A stretch of DNA of 64,000 nt from Natrinema sp. SYSU A 869 (GCF_019879105.1 NZ_CP082249.1:2914001-2978000), one strand, 5' to 3'. Positions 51,158 to 61,568 are shown, counted from the stretch's first letter. Notes: generated by a model not told the origin, from the sequence alone. Numbers and translations: made by a program.

Positions 51158-54046
51158 TTACTCCTCGTCTGTCGCACCGAACGTGAACACGTCATCGTCG
51201 TCCTCCTCACCCTCGTCCATGTTGTCTCCGTCGTCGGCCGTCGCTTCGTCGGTCTCGAAGCCGGTATCTGCTGCATCCGACTCGGTGTCGGCGCTTTCCG
51301 AACTGACGCCATCATTGACCGGCTCGAGCGGCTCAGCGCCCGTTTCATCCGTATCATCGTCGCTCCCTTCGATTCCGAGGATTTCTTCGGCACCGATCTC
51401 CTCGGTCTCGTTGCCATTGCCGGCCTCACTGCCGGTTGCCGGTCCGTCGCCGGCATGAGCAGCCGGGTCGGCGGTCGGCGTCTCGGCATCGGACGGCTCG
51501 GCCTCGAGCGTGGTATTGGTCGACTGGCCGCCATCGGCGGTGTCTGCGTCCAGACTGTCCTCGTCTCCGTCGTCGAACGTGAGAGTTTCGTCGGATTCGC
51601 CTTGCTCGCCCGCGGCGTCGGCATCAAACGTGATCCCCTGTTCCTGCTCGGTCGCTTCGCCGCTGGCCGCATCGGAATCGACGTTCGCTGCGGGTGCATC
51701 CAGTTCCGCGTCCACGTCGAACGTCGATTCGAAGTCGACGTCCGCGTGGTCGATGTCGGTGTCGAACCGGTCGAGCGCTCCGGAGAGCTGGGAGGCCTGT
51801 TCGGAGAGGCTCGAGGCAGACTTCGTGACCTCGGTCAGTGCAGTCGTCTGCTCTTCGGCCGCGGCGGCGACATTCTCGGCTTCCGAGGTCGTCTCCTCGG
51901 AGATCGTCGCCGCGTCGTCGACCATCGCGACGACTTCCTGCGTCGAGGCCGCCTGCTCTTCGGTCGCTGCGGAGATCTCCTGAACGCCCACGTTGGTCTC
52001 CTGAGCGAGTTCGGCGATCTCTTCAAGCGCGTTGACCGCTTCCTCGACCTGCTCGCTGGCGTTTTCGATGTCGGAACTCGTGCCCTCGACCTCAGCAGCG
52101 GAGGTCTCGGTCCGCTTACGGATCGCCTCGAGTCGGTCTTCGGCCTCGTCGGCCGCGTCGGCGACGTCCTCGGAGAGTGCCTTGACCTCCTTCGCGACGA
52201 CGGAGAACCCTTCGTCATCGCTGCCACTCGCGGAGCGGGAGGCCTCGATGTTGGCGTTCAGTGCCAGCATGTTGGTCTGGCGGGCAATCTCGGAAATCGT
52301 GTTGATCAGTTCGTCGATCTGCTGGACCTCCTCCTCGAGCCGTCGGATCTCGGTGACGGCGTCGCCGGCCTCGTTCTCGATCCCGTCCATGGCAGTGATC
52401 GCCGCCTGGGCGGCTTCCTGCCCTTCATGTCCGGTATCAACGGTCCGTTCGGCGATGTCGGCCACCTCGTTCGAGGATGCAGCGATCTCTTCGGTCGTCG
52501 TCGAGAGGCCGCTCATCTCCTGGTTGACCGACTGGAGCGACTCGTTCTGTCGATCCGCACCGTCCGAAATCTCCTGAATCGACTCGGTGACCTGTTGCGA
52601 AGCGGATCGAACCTCCTCGCTTGAGGCGGTCACCTGCTCGGACGCGGTCGCGACGTCGGTCGCGAACCGATTGAGCTCGGCGATGGTCTGCTCGATTTCG
52701 TCGAGCATTTCGTTGAAGTCTTTGGCAATTTCGGCCATCGCCTCGTTGTTGCCGTCGGCCTCCATCCGAGCGGTCAGGTTGCCGTCGGCGGCCGCTTCCA
52801 TCACGTCGCTGTACTCGGCGGCCTTCTCCTCGAGGTGTCCGTTGATCTCCTGGACGCGTTCGCGTTCGCGTTCAGCCTCCTTACGGGCGGCTTCGGCTTC
52901 CTGGATCTGCTCGCGCAACGCCTCGCGCATCGAGTCGAAGCCGTTGTAGAGTCGACCGATGTTGTCGATCCGTTTGGTCTCGAGGTCGACGTTGAGATTG
53001 CCTTCCTCCATCTCGCTTGCCTTATCGGTGAGCCGATCGATCGAGACGGCAGTGTTCCGGCCGAGGACCGCACCGACCGCGCCGATCATGAGGACGCCGA
53101 GGATCGTCGCGACGAGTCCCCACTGGTTGACGTTGTTGACGAATCCGAGTGCCTGGTCGGTGGGTTCGACGGTCAGGACGACCCAGTCGGTCCCGAACAC
53201 GCGAGCGGAACTGGCGACGTAGTCGTCCGTGTTATCCTCACCGAGGCCGTAGGCGTAGTTATCGAACGAGAGCAACGAGCCGGAGACCTGTTGGGTGTTC
53301 GCACCCTCGGTCCGTGCTCTCTGTACGAGATTGCTGTCGTCACTGTAGGTGTAGCCGAGCGTCTCGTGATTCTTGCCGTAGCCAGCGTTGTCGAGCATGA
53401 CATTATTGTCGCCGTCGAGGACCACCGTCGTGACTCCCTCCTCGTCCTGCAGCTGGTTGGCATATGCCTCGAGATCAGCGGTATAGACGATTGCCCGGTT
53501 TTCGTTTTCGGCGGAGCGCTGGACGTATGTGACCACGGTGGTGTTCTGGCCGAACTCGCCATCGGCGAGATAGGCATCCGAGACCCAGGGGACGGTTTCC
53601 GTGGCGTCCTCGTAGGCTCCGCTCGGGACGTTATTGATGTCGGTCGCCGACGCCCCCTGGTATGCATCGTTGGTACTCGCCGTCACGGTCTCGTTATTGA
53701 GGTTGACGTAGGAGATATCGAACGTGTCGGCGTCTAAATGTTCCTCCCAGTCGAGGAAGCGCCCTTCGATCGCGGTCGAATCGTCACTGGCGACGACGTC
53801 CGATCGGGCGATCATCCCGATCGTGTGCTCGTTCTGTTCGTTCCACATCTGCATACTCTGGGCTTCCTGCCCAGCAGCGGAAGCGTGATCGCTCTGCACT
53901 CGATCCTCCACTTGATTAGCGATTGTCCCTGTTGCAACGAAACCGATCAGTCCGACAGATAAGCCGAGTATGAGCAACGCGATCCCGAACTTGACCGCGT
54001 ACCTGCGTCGGATAGCTGTCGGCACCAACCGTCGAGCGAAATCCAT
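51158..54046 (-). CDS. Methyl-accepting chemotaxis transducer (Htr type)
   Basis: This 962-residue transducer has a first membrane helix at ~20-42, an extracellular Cache-like sensor (~45-305), a second helix at ~309-329 and a HAMP domain (~330-385). A long methylation and signalling region follows, whose hairpin tip EIARQTNMLALNANIEASRSASGSDDEGFSVVAKEVKALSED is near residue 640. The last ~160 residues are a very acidic low-complexity tail ending DDDVFTFGATDEE. The frame reaches 54307, but the ATG at 54046 (MDFARRLVPTAIRRRYAVKFG) is 25-35 bases from a TATA-like TTTATG. A binding lipoprotein is divergently encoded and may be its ligand receptor. Confidence 0.94.
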   Translation of the reverse strand: MDFARRLVPTAIRRRYAVKFGIALLILGLSVGLIGFVATGTIANQVEDRVQSDHASAAGQEAQSMQMWNEQNEHTIGMIARSDVVASDDSTAIEGRFLDWEEHLDADTFDISYVNLNNETVTASTNDAYQGASATDINNVPSGAYEDATETVPWVSDAYLADGEFGQNTTVVTYVQRSAENENRAIVYTADLEAYANQLQDEEGVTTVVLDGDNNVMLDNAGYGKNHETLGYTYSDDSNLVQRARTEGANTQQVSGSLLSFDNYAYGLGEDNTDDYVASSARVFGTDWVVLTVEPTDQALGFVNNVNQWGLVATILGVLMIGAVGAVLGRNTAVSIDRLTDKASEMEEGNLNVDLETKRIDNIGRLYNGFDSMREALREQIQEAEAARKEAERERERVQEINGHLEEKAAEYSDVMEAAADGNLTARMEADGNNEAMAEIAKDFNEMLDEIEQTIAELNRFATDVATASEQVTASSEEVRSASQQVTESIQEISDGADRQNESLQSVNQEMSGLSTTTEEIAASSNEVADIAERTVDTGHEGQEAAQAAITAMDGIENEAGDAVTEIRRLEEEVQQIDELINTISEIARQTNMLALNANIEASRSASGSDDEGFSVVAKEVKALSEDVADAADEAEDRLEAIRKRTETSAAEVEGTSSDIENASEQVEEAVNALEEIAELAQETNVGVQEISAATEEQAASTQEVVAMVDDAATISEETTSEAENVAAAAEEQTTALTEVTKSASSLSEQASQLSGALDRFDTDIDHADVDFESTFDVDAELDAPAANVDSDAASGEATEQEQGITFDADAAGEQGESDETLTFDDGDEDSLDADTADGGQSTNTTLEAEPSDAETPTADPAAHAGDGPATGSEAGNGNETEEIGAEEILGIEGSDDDTDETGAEPLEPVNDGVSSESADTESDAADTGFETDEATADDGDNMDEGEEDDDDVFTFGATDEE

Positions 54047-54773
54047 AGATAGAGAACGCCTGAGTTCGCCACTACATAAATGGTGTTCCGTGATTATCGG
54101 AGCTGATAACTGGCTTCGAGTGGCGTTTGTTTCCCAAATCACTAATTCATTCGTATAATGTCCATCAATATCCGCAGAGAATGTAAAAACCAATACCCAA
54201 TACTGTATGTCTGTCATAGTGTCGAAAGACCTTCGTCGTTCAATTACCCTCTCAACACGTTTTGATCGCCTGATGAGAGCCGTTTCGAGTGATTGCCAAC
54301 GGCGCACAAATTAGGTTTGTGATACGTGAACATGTACAGTCCGAGATTGACTCGAGGGCGAGCGCTGATCACGGGGAGAGTGGGTTCGGCCCGAAGCGAC
54401 AGTACCTCTTGACTGCGACCGGTAGCGCGGTCAGTCTGCCGGTTGCCGATTGTCTCCAGCTGGGGACGATTGACTACTCTGATCGAAATCCCCAACATCC
54501 TCATCCCTCAGATACTGAGCCGACGACAACCTTCATCCAGTGCCAGGAAACGGCGACGGCGAGGGGCTCGGGAAGTGATCCGGATCGAGCAGCACGCGAC
54601 CGTTGCGTATCGGACACCACCGTGGCTCTGAGCGTTGCCCGACTCTCACGACGATTGCAGATTGAGATGACACAGTCTGCGAAATTTCACTTTCCGAAAT
54701 TGATTAGATATGAATCTGCACGCTGGTAGTTATCCACAAATACTAAGCAAGTCAGGACGAAAAGACTGTCAAG
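54047..54773. other. 727-base divergent intergenic region, no gene supported
   Basis: This gap lies between the transducer and the binding lipoprotein. Its open frames lack protein-like character. It is AT-rich at 54060-54240 and 54660-54760, where the two promoters must be; a direct repeat CGAAATT occurs twice near 54680-54700, upstream of the lipoprotein gene. Confidence 0.5.
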
Positions 54774-56120
54774 ATGTCTGACGACAGCTATCTAGATACA
54801 GACCCGAGGGATGGGGAAACGACCGGCCCTCGGACCGTGGATCGACGGCGGCTCCTGAAAACGACGGGTGGGGTTGCGGCCGGGACGGCGTTCGCCGGCT
54901 GTCTCGAGACGGCCGGGTCGGTCGTCGGTAGTAGCGACGGCGCGGATCCGGTCAAGATCGGGTTGTTGGCACCGGACCCGGACAGCGACATGATCGGTCG
55001 GTCGATGTACCGATCCGCAGAGCTCGCGGTCAAGGAACTCAACGAGAACAACCGTCTCGACGGCCGACAGGTCGAACTGGTTCTGGGAGATACGAATTCG
55101 AGCCCGCAGGAGGCCCGCCGACAGTACCAACGGCTGATTCTTGACGAGAATGTCGACGTGACGACCGGCGTGTTCGCGAGCGAGGCGCTGTTGGGTATTA
55201 TCGACGACATCGCCGAACAGCAGACGATTCATCTGACCACCGGTGCGGCGACGACCAAAGTGAGTCAGATGGTCCGAGAGCAGTACGAGGACTACAAGTA
55301 CCACTTCCGTGTTGGCCCGAACAACGACGTCGACCTCGGACGGATGCAGATCGACTTCCTGAAGGATATGGCGGGTGAGGTCGGCTGGGACTCGATCGCA
55401 CTCCTCGCCGAAGACTACGAGTGGACGGAAAAACCGTGGGAGGTCTATCAGAGCCGGATCGAGGAGACCGGCGTCGATGTCGCGCTCGAGGAGCGATATC
55501 CGCCGGCGATAGACAGCTTCGAGAGTCGGTACGATGAGGTCGAGGCGGCAGACGCCGATGCGATATTCATCACGACCGCCCATACCGGGACCAGTGCGCT
55601 GCTGGACTGGGGGGTGCCTGAGCGCGAGTTTGACTTCGGCGGGATCCACGTGCCGATGCAGCTCCCGGCGTACTACGATCTGGTCGGCGGGAAGTGTCAG
55701 TACGGGATCGGCCAGACCAGCGCTACGGCGACCAGTGAGATCACAGACAAAACTCAGGACTTCGTTAATGCATATAAGGGGATGCACGGGGGATCGAATC
55801 CCGTCTACACCGGCTACCACACCTACGACGCGATCAAGCTGTTCGCACACACAATCGAACAGGAGGGGACGTTCGACCACGAGCAACTCGTTCCCGCACT
55901 CGAGGACGTCTCGTTCACCGGTAGCGCCGGTACGGCCGAGTTCTACGATCAGGGGACCGACGTCGAGGGAACGCCGGTCGACCACGACCTCGTCTACAGG
56001 AAAGAGGAGACGATCTACTTCCAGTGGCAGGAGACTGACGACGGTGAGGGAAGACAGGAAGTCATCTGGCCGCCGGAGGAGGCGACCGCGGACTACGTGA
56101 CGCCGTCGTGGCTCGCGTAA
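54774..56120 (+). CDS. Branched-chain amino acid/urea-type ABC substrate-binding lipoprotein (orphan)
   Basis: This 448-residue receptor has a Tat motif with lipobox (DRRRLLKTTGGVAAGTAFAGCLE, residues 23-45), so it is exported folded and lipid-anchored. The body is a type I binding fold of the LivJ/AmiC class: VKIGLLAPDPDSDMIGRSMYRSAELAVKELNENN, then VDVTTGVFASEALLGIIDD and GYHTYDAIKLFAHTIEQ. No permease or ATPase genes are adjacent. In Halobacterium the similar lipoprotein BasB works with the transducer BasT in chemotaxis; the divergent transducer here makes the same role plausible. Confidence 0.9.
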   Translation: MSDDSYLDTDPRDGETTGPRTVDRRRLLKTTGGVAAGTAFAGCLETAGSVVGSSDGADPVKIGLLAPDPDSDMIGRSMYRSAELAVKELNENNRLDGRQVELVLGDTNSSPQEARRQYQRLILDENVDVTTGVFASEALLGIIDDIAEQQTIHLTTGAATTKVSQMVREQYEDYKYHFRVGPNNDVDLGRMQIDFLKDMAGEVGWDSIALLAEDYEWTEKPWEVYQSRIEETGVDVALEERYPPAIDSFESRYDEVEAADADAIFITTAHTGTSALLDWGVPEREFDFGGIHVPMQLPAYYDLVGGKCQYGIGQTSATATSEITDKTQDFVNAYKGMHGGSNPVYTGYHTYDAIKLFAHTIEQEGTFDHEQLVPALEDVSFTGSAGTAEFYDQGTDVEGTPVDHDLVYRKEETIYFQWQETDDGEGRQEVIWPPEEATADYVTPSWLA

Positions 56121-56198
56121 ACAACATCGGTCGCAGAACGGACGCATATTGATCGTTCGACGGTTTCGTTTTCGATACTCGCTTCGTGCAGATATCTC

Positions 56199-57470
56199 TC
56201 AGTCGTCTGCGTTCGCGTTAACGGAGCGGTCGGTATCGATGAATCGATCGAGGCCAGCGAGCAGTGCCACCGAGATCAGGGCCCCGGTAATCGCAACGGC
56301 CGCAATCATCCCGAAAAACGCCGTCAGTGACCATTCACCGAGGACGAAGCCACCGATAGCGATACTCGCCGATCCGAGGCCGAACTCCCCGAGATAAGTG
56401 TACCCATAGGAGAGCCCTCGGGTATCCGCCGGCGTGTACACTGCGACGGCGTTCTGGTAGAACGGCTGAATCGCGAAGAGGAAAAAGCCGAAGACGCCAC
56501 AGAGGACGGCGATAGCGGCAAGTCCCATCCCGGTGACCGGGACGAAGGCGAGTGCGAGCACCGCGAGGACGGCGAAGATCGCGAGCAGCCCGCGTGCCGG
56601 CGCGATCCGATCGGTCAGTTTCCCGCCGACATACTGGCCGCCCATCCCGACGACCAACAGTCCGACGTAGATGTAGTCGGCGGGTTCGATCCCCTCGAGG
56701 CCGGCGGGAACGACCAGCCCCTCGATCGCTGCGAGTCCGTGCAGAATCTCGGGGAGATAGGTAAGCATTCCGCGGTAGTACAGCCCCTCGACGGCGACGA
56801 TGAGGAAGATGACCGCGAAGGCGCTCGCAAAGAGTGCCCGCGAGTTCGAGACGAACTCCGACAATGACAGCGCCTCGTCGGGGCCGGCGTCGACGTCTTC
56901 CTCGACGGCCGCGGTGGGATTGAACTCCGCGCTGAGACCGTAGAGGACGGCGATGACCCCAGGAACGGCGAGGACGGCCGCGACGAGCGACCACTCGAGG
57001 AAGATCAGCAGCGTCGCGGCGACGAAGGGGCCGAGCGCAATGCCAGCGTTGCCGGCGATGCCGTGCCAGGCGAAGACGGTCCCACGTTCCTCGACGCCGG
57101 TACTGATGAGTGCCAGCCCGGCAGGGTGGTAGACGCTGGCGGCGGCCCCCCATAGGACGAGTCCGATGGCGATTGCGTAGATCGAGGTTGCGAGCGAGAG
57201 AACGAGGAAGGCGGCGCTCATCCCGCCCAGACAGAGGACGATGAGCCGCTTCGTGCCGTACCGATCCGCGAGGATCCCGCCCGGGAGTGCGCCGATCCCG
57301 AAGGGCGCGTAGCCGAGCGCGACGACGATCCCAAACAGCGCGACCCCCACGTCGAACTCGGCCAGCCAGACGACCAGAAAGATCGGGATCGAGGTCTCGA
57401 ACCAGTGGACGAGCGCGTGGCCCGCCATGGTAAAGCTCGCGATCGCGCGATCGTTCGCGTTCAGCCCCAT
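56199..57470 (-). CDS. Major facilitator superfamily transporter
   Basis: This 423-residue protein has 12 predicted membrane helices. The MFS loop signature between helices 2 and 3 is GGILADRYGTKRLIVLCLGGMSA near residue 65, and the counterpart in the second half is GGKLTDRIAPARGLLAIFAVLA. An acidic central loop (AVEEDVDAGPDEALSL) separates the halves. The protein is complete; substrate unknown. The gene lies between the binding lipoprotein (convergent) and the deacetylase (same strand). Confidence 0.9.
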   Translation of the reverse strand: MGLNANDRAIASFTMAGHALVHWFETSIPIFLVVWLAEFDVGVALFGIVVALGYAPFGIGALPGGILADRYGTKRLIVLCLGGMSAAFLVLSLATSIYAIAIGLVLWGAAASVYHPAGLALISTGVEERGTVFAWHGIAGNAGIALGPFVAATLLIFLEWSLVAAVLAVPGVIAVLYGLSAEFNPTAAVEEDVDAGPDEALSLSEFVSNSRALFASAFAVIFLIVAVEGLYYRGMLTYLPEILHGLAAIEGLVVPAGLEGIEPADYIYVGLLVVGMGGQYVGGKLTDRIAPARGLLAIFAVLAVLALAFVPVTGMGLAAIAVLCGVFGFFLFAIQPFYQNAVAVYTPADTRGLSYGYTYLGEFGLGSASIAIGGFVLGEWSLTAFFGMIAAVAITGALISVALLAGLDRFIDTDRSVNANADD

Positions 57471-57542
57471 TGCGTTACCCGAACGCGGACCCTCCGCACA
57501 CTTAGCCGCTTGGGAACCGGCGTCGACCGCTCTCGAGACGCA

Positions 57543-58823
57543 TTAAAACCCGAACCGGAACTCCCGCTTGAGGTCCGCCGGCAGGATCACGTCGAGTTCG
57601 CCGGCGGACTCGTACTCGCTGATCGCGTCGACCATCGCCTTGAAGGCGGCGAGGGAATCGCCCTCGAGGCGGTGGAAGAACAGCGAGGTGATCCCGCGCA
57701 TCGACGCCGTGCGCTCGACGGCCGTCCGCGCTCGCTCGGCGCTGGGTTCGCCGATCCGGGACGTCTGCCGCGGGTTCACGGCGTATCCCTGAACGGGTCG
57801 GCCGCCCGCGAAAGCGATGTCGTGGTATTGCTCGACGAGGTCAAGCGTTCGGTCGTCGTAATCTCCATGCGGGTATGCGAAGTACTGGGCACCCTCCCCG
57901 AACCCCTCCGCCTCGAGCCAGGCTTTCCCTTTCTTGATCTCCGTTTCCTGCGTCTCCGTCTCGAGTTCCGATAGGTGAGGGTGGGAGTAGCAGTGGTTGC
58001 CGATGACCCAGCCGGCGTCGTGGAGTTCGTGGACCTGATCGACCGTGAGCCGGGGGGAGCCGCCGGGGTCGTCGGCACCGCGGGTCTCCGCTTCGATCCG
58101 AGCCGGATTGACGAACGACACCGCGGGATAACCGTGCTTCTCGAGGATCGGGAGGGCTCTCGTGTAGTCGGTGACGTGGGCGTCGTCGAACTGGATCATC
58201 ACTTTCCCGGTCTCGGGGCGCGGCACGAGATGCAGGTCGTCGATCCAAACCGTTTGCGTCTCGCCGTCGCCCGTCCTGACGAGGACGTACACCTCGCGAA
58301 CGGCGGTCGGATCGAACCCCGTCGTGATTTCCTCGACGCCGAAGTTGTACCGGACGAGGGGGAGGCCGCCTTTGATTCCACGACGGTAGTCGATCTCCAC
58401 TCCGTCGTCGTCGACCAATCGGAGCCAAGGGACGACGAGGCTGTCCGATGCGACGGCGAGACCCGGAACGACGTCGGCGAGATCCTGCGGTTCCGAGAAC
58501 GCCGTCACGATGCCGCCAGTCCGTTCGGCCGCTGGTATCTCGAGGCGAGCGCTCTGGGTGCCCACGAGGGACCGACTCGAGTCGGCCGAGAGCGTTCCGC
58601 CGAACGCCTTCCACGAGTCGAGCGTCTCGAAATCGTCGATTGTCCCGGCCAGTGCTGGGTCGTCCGTCGCCGGTTGCTCGCCGAATTCGGTCTGCGGTGG
58701 TGGGTCGGGATCTCTGCTCGCATTCGAATCGGAATCAGTCGGTGACGAATCGGATGATCTCGAGGTGAGACAGCCGGCGAGACAGAACGCCGATGTCGCT
58801 GCGAGATAGTGCCGTCGTTGCAT
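57543..58823 (-). CDS. Secreted polysaccharide deacetylase lipoprotein
   Basis: This 426-residue protein has a lipoprotein signal (MQRRHYLAATSAFCLAGCLTS, lipobox Cys near residue 18) and a Ser/Asp-rich linker. A beta-sandwich-like region (~60-205, IDDFETLDSWKAFGGTLSADSS ...) is probably carbohydrate-binding. The NodB-type CE4 domain (~210-400) has KVMIQFDDAHVTDYTRALPILEKHG (catalytic Asp pair) and the metal histidines in VIGNHCYSHPHLSELE. It should deacetylate an amino-sugar polymer at the cell surface. It follows the MFS gene's start on the same strand. Confidence 0.9.
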   Translation of the reverse strand: MQRRHYLAATSAFCLAGCLTSRSSDSSPTDSDSNASRDPDPPPQTEFGEQPATDDPALAGTIDDFETLDSWKAFGGTLSADSSRSLVGTQSARLEIPAAERTGGIVTAFSEPQDLADVVPGLAVASDSLVVPWLRLVDDDGVEIDYRRGIKGGLPLVRYNFGVEEITTGFDPTAVREVYVLVRTGDGETQTVWIDDLHLVPRPETGKVMIQFDDAHVTDYTRALPILEKHGYPAVSFVNPARIEAETRGADDPGGSPRLTVDQVHELHDAGWVIGNHCYSHPHLSELETETQETEIKKGKAWLEAEGFGEGAQYFAYPHGDYDDRTLDLVEQYHDIAFAGGRPVQGYAVNPRQTSRIGEPSAERARTAVERTASMRGITSLFFHRLEGDSLAAFKAMVDAISEYESAGELDVILPADLKREFRFGF

Positions 58824-58956
58824 TCACGACGGAACATATCGAACGGGGATATTGTTACGAGCCCGTTACTGTCGCCGTTGCGGACGTAATCAGACGCTAT
58901 ATCGCATTCAGACCGCGAGATCGTTTCTGACCGCGAGAGCCGCGCCCCGATGACGT

Positions 58957-59511
58957 TCAGCGGTCGTCGTCCTCGGCCGATTCGCGACCGCCGACGACGA
59001 GTTCACCGTCGTCGGTCTCGACGTAGACGTCGTCGGCGAAGCCACCCTCCGCGTGAGGGTGCTCGGGATCCTCGAGTCTCTCGGGCGTCGACGGTGCCTC
59101 GGGGAGTCCCTCCGGCGGCGCGAACTGGCCGAGCGGTTCGTCGATCGTGACGTCCCACCGTTCGAAGAACTGCCGGTAGCGGTCGTAATGGGCCTCAAGT
59201 TCGTCGATAGGAAACTCCATCATCTCGGTCCAGCCGTGATTGTAGAAGTCGAAGTTGGCCTGAATGTGGGTGATCTCGCGGGCCTCGGCTTCGGAGTAGC
59301 CCTCCTGCAGCGCGCGCAGGTAGGCGTCTATCGTCGCGTCGAAGAGTCCGTCGAGGTGGGCGTTTCGCTCCTCAGCGTGGGCGGGATCGGCCTTGCCGCT
59401 GAAGATCTTGGTATGGAGTCTGACGAGTCCCGACTTAGTGACTGATCGAATCCCCGGGGTCTCGAGTGACTTCCGATACGCGAAGTGTTTCGCGTTCTGG
59501 CGGAGTTTCAT
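58957..59511 (-). CDS. DUF6149 family haloarchaeal protein
   Basis: This 184-residue acidic protein starts MKLRQNAKHFAYRKSLETPGIRSVTKSGLVRLHTKIFSGKAD. The centre is AHLDGLFDATIDAYLRALQEGYSEAEAREITHIQANFDFYNHGWTEMMEFP, and an acidic Pro-rich tail follows. It resembles the haloarchaeal DUF6149 family as I recall it. The frame extends to 59709, but the ATG at 59511 matches the family start. Function unknown; it is divergent from the FAD oxidoreductase with a 309-base gap in which I see no gene. Confidence 0.78.
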   Translation of the reverse strand: MKLRQNAKHFAYRKSLETPGIRSVTKSGLVRLHTKIFSGKADPAHAEERNAHLDGLFDATIDAYLRALQEGYSEAEAREITHIQANFDFYNHGWTEMMEFPIDELEAHYDRYRQFFERWDVTIDEPLGQFAPPEGLPEAPSTPERLEDPEHPHAEGGFADDVYVETDDGELVVGGRESAEDDDR

Positions 59512-59820
59512 GCACTCGTTTTGGGCAGGAGTCCTAAAGAACGGTTCGGACAACAATGTTCGATCCCACCGACCGATCGACATCCCACGTTTCTTGCCGC
59601 CACTCCGGTCGAACGGACCGGCCATCGATGACGGAGTAACCGTCGTCAGAGATGGCAGCAAACCTTGCTCTCTCGAGAAATGGTGCCGAAATAGTCGCAT
59701 TGGGAGCACGTTGGTGAATATATTCGGTCACTAGTTTACGATTGTTGTGCCACACTCTCCCGTCTGGTAAAATAGACGAGATAGCAACCCACTTTAACCC
59801 GCATTACGAACGTTCCGGAT

Positions 59821-61056
59821 ATGACTCAGTACGTCATCATCGGTGACGGGATCTCGGGTAGTTCGGCCGCCGAGACCCTCCGGGAGGAAGACCCGGACGC
59901 GAAGATTACCGTTATCACCGATGAGGGGGAGCCGCTGTATAATCGGATTCTCATCAAGGAACACGCGAAAGGCAAACTCCCCGAAGCCCCCATTTCGATC
60001 CACGACGAGGATTGGTATCAGGAACGTGACATTGACCTCTCATTGAACACCCATGTCACGAGCGTCGACACCGACGCGAAGATCATCTCTACCCACGACA
60101 GCGGCGAAATACCGTACGACAAGCTGCTCGTGGCGACCGGCGGGACACCAACACAGCTGCCCGTCGAGAACAGCGATGCCGACGGGATCCACCACTTCTG
60201 GACCTTCGAGGACGCCCGTGGCATCCGCGAACATGCCGAAAACGCCGACAAGGGCGTCATCGTCGGTGCCGGATTACTCGGCATCGACTTCGCTGCGGTC
60301 TGTGGTGCACAGGGTATCGAGGCCGACTACCTGATGCGCGGCGACCGCTGGTGGCGCTACGCGCTCTCGGGCGATGGCGCGGAGATAATGCACGAGGGCA
60401 TGCGAGAGGTCGGCGTCGAGCCGGCCTTCGACAGCGGCGTCGATCACTTCGAAACCGACGACGGTCGCGTCACCGCCGCGGTCGACCCTAACGGCGACCG
60501 CTACAAGTGTGACTTCGTTGGAGCCGCCATCGGGCTCAACTTCAACACGGAATTCCTTCGCGGATCCGGGATCGAACAGGACAACGGGATCATCGTCGAC
60601 GAGTACATGCAGACCAACGTCGACGATGTCTACGCTGCGGGCGACCTCACCAAGTTTTACGACGTCCTGCTCGGTGAGCGGGGCCAGAACGGCTCGTGGG
60701 GCTCGGCCAAGGAGCAGGGCCGCGTCGCCGCGATCAACATGGCCGCCGACGAGGAAGCCGAAGGGTTCCAGTGGGTCTCTTCGTACTCCATCACGCACTT
60801 CGACTTCCCGTTCCTCTCCTTCGGTCACCCGACGCTGGGCGACGAATACGCCGAGCGCCGCTACAGCGACACGGAGTGGCGACGTGTCGCCTTCAAGGAC
60901 GGCCGGATCGTCGGTGGCGTCCTCATCGGTGACCTCTCGCCCCAGAGCAAGTTCAAACAGCTGATGCGTGAACAGCGCGTCGTCGCCGACCAGGCCGACG
61001 TGCTCCTCAAACAGTCCGTCGATCTGGACGAACTCGCTGCACCCCAGGAACAGTAA
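59821..61056 (+). CDS. NAD(P)/FAD-dependent oxidoreductase (rubredoxin/nitrite reductase-like)
   Basis: This 411-residue flavoprotein has two dinucleotide-binding motifs: YVIIGDGISGSSAAETLREED at the N-terminus (FAD) and DKGVIVGAGLLGIDFAAVCGAQG near residue 145 (NAD(P)H). The FAD-ribityl motif MQTNVDDVYAAGDLTKF is near residue 265. It belongs to the pyridine nucleotide-disulfide oxidoreductase group related to NirB N-termini and rubredoxin reductases. Electron acceptor unknown. A CTTTAAC box lies about 30 bases before the ATG. Confidence 0.9.
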   Translation: MTQYVIIGDGISGSSAAETLREEDPDAKITVITDEGEPLYNRILIKEHAKGKLPEAPISIHDEDWYQERDIDLSLNTHVTSVDTDAKIISTHDSGEIPYDKLLVATGGTPTQLPVENSDADGIHHFWTFEDARGIREHAENADKGVIVGAGLLGIDFAAVCGAQGIEADYLMRGDRWWRYALSGDGAEIMHEGMREVGVEPAFDSGVDHFETDDGRVTAAVDPNGDRYKCDFVGAAIGLNFNTEFLRGSGIEQDNGIIVDEYMQTNVDDVYAAGDLTKFYDVLLGERGQNGSWGSAKEQGRVAAINMAADEEAEGFQWVSSYSITHFDFPFLSFGHPTLGDEYAERRYSDTEWRRVAFKDGRIVGGVLIGDLSPQSKFKQLMREQRVVADQADVLLKQSVDLDELAAPQEQ

Positions 61057-61234
61057 TTCGAACCGTTCCGTTCACGCTGTCCGTTTTTCCCCTCTCGAGG
61101 CGCTTACTGCGTTGTATCGTTACAGCCAGTTTCGATCCATATGCAGACTGATGCGACCATTCTATCGCCTCGATCCGGAGACCATCCACCCCACGAGCCG
61201 GAACTATTAAGTCTAAGCAAGCTATTTGGTAACA

Positions 61235-61483
61235 ATGAACATGGCTGCCAGTGAACTTCGCCGTCGATCAGCCCGCCTCGAACACGCCGACGTTCGACTC
61301 GAGCGCGTCGAGTCGGTCACGACGAACGCGACAGTTCGTCATATTGATCAATTCGATTCGGAGACACTGGGGGCCGTCTATCGCGCCGTTTCGGAGGACA
61401 GACCCGTTTCGACTGCTGAGACCGATCTCGAGCCGGGCGAGGTGATCGTCTTTACGGACTACTACCGCGTCGAACGCGTCTGA
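61235..61483 (+). CDS. Small conserved haloarchaeal protein
   Basis: This 82-residue protein starts MNMAASELRRRSARLEHADVRLERVESVTTNATVRH; the rest is TLGAVYRAVSEDRPVSTAETDLEPGEVIVFTDYYRVERV, a compact alpha/beta pattern. Starts at 61226 (TTG), 61235 or 61241 (ATG) are possible; an AT-rich box TATTAAG lies about 28 bases upstream. Function unknown. Confidence 0.65.
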   Translation: MNMAASELRRRSARLEHADVRLERVESVTTNATVRHIDQFDSETLGAVYRAVSEDRPVSTAETDLEPGEVIVFTDYYRVERV

Positions 61484-61568
61484 GTGGGCCAATGGAGTCG
61501 CGAGCCAGACCCCTCGTCCAGTGGGTGGTATCGAAGTCGTTTTCCCGTGTGCGCGCCTTCGATGACGC

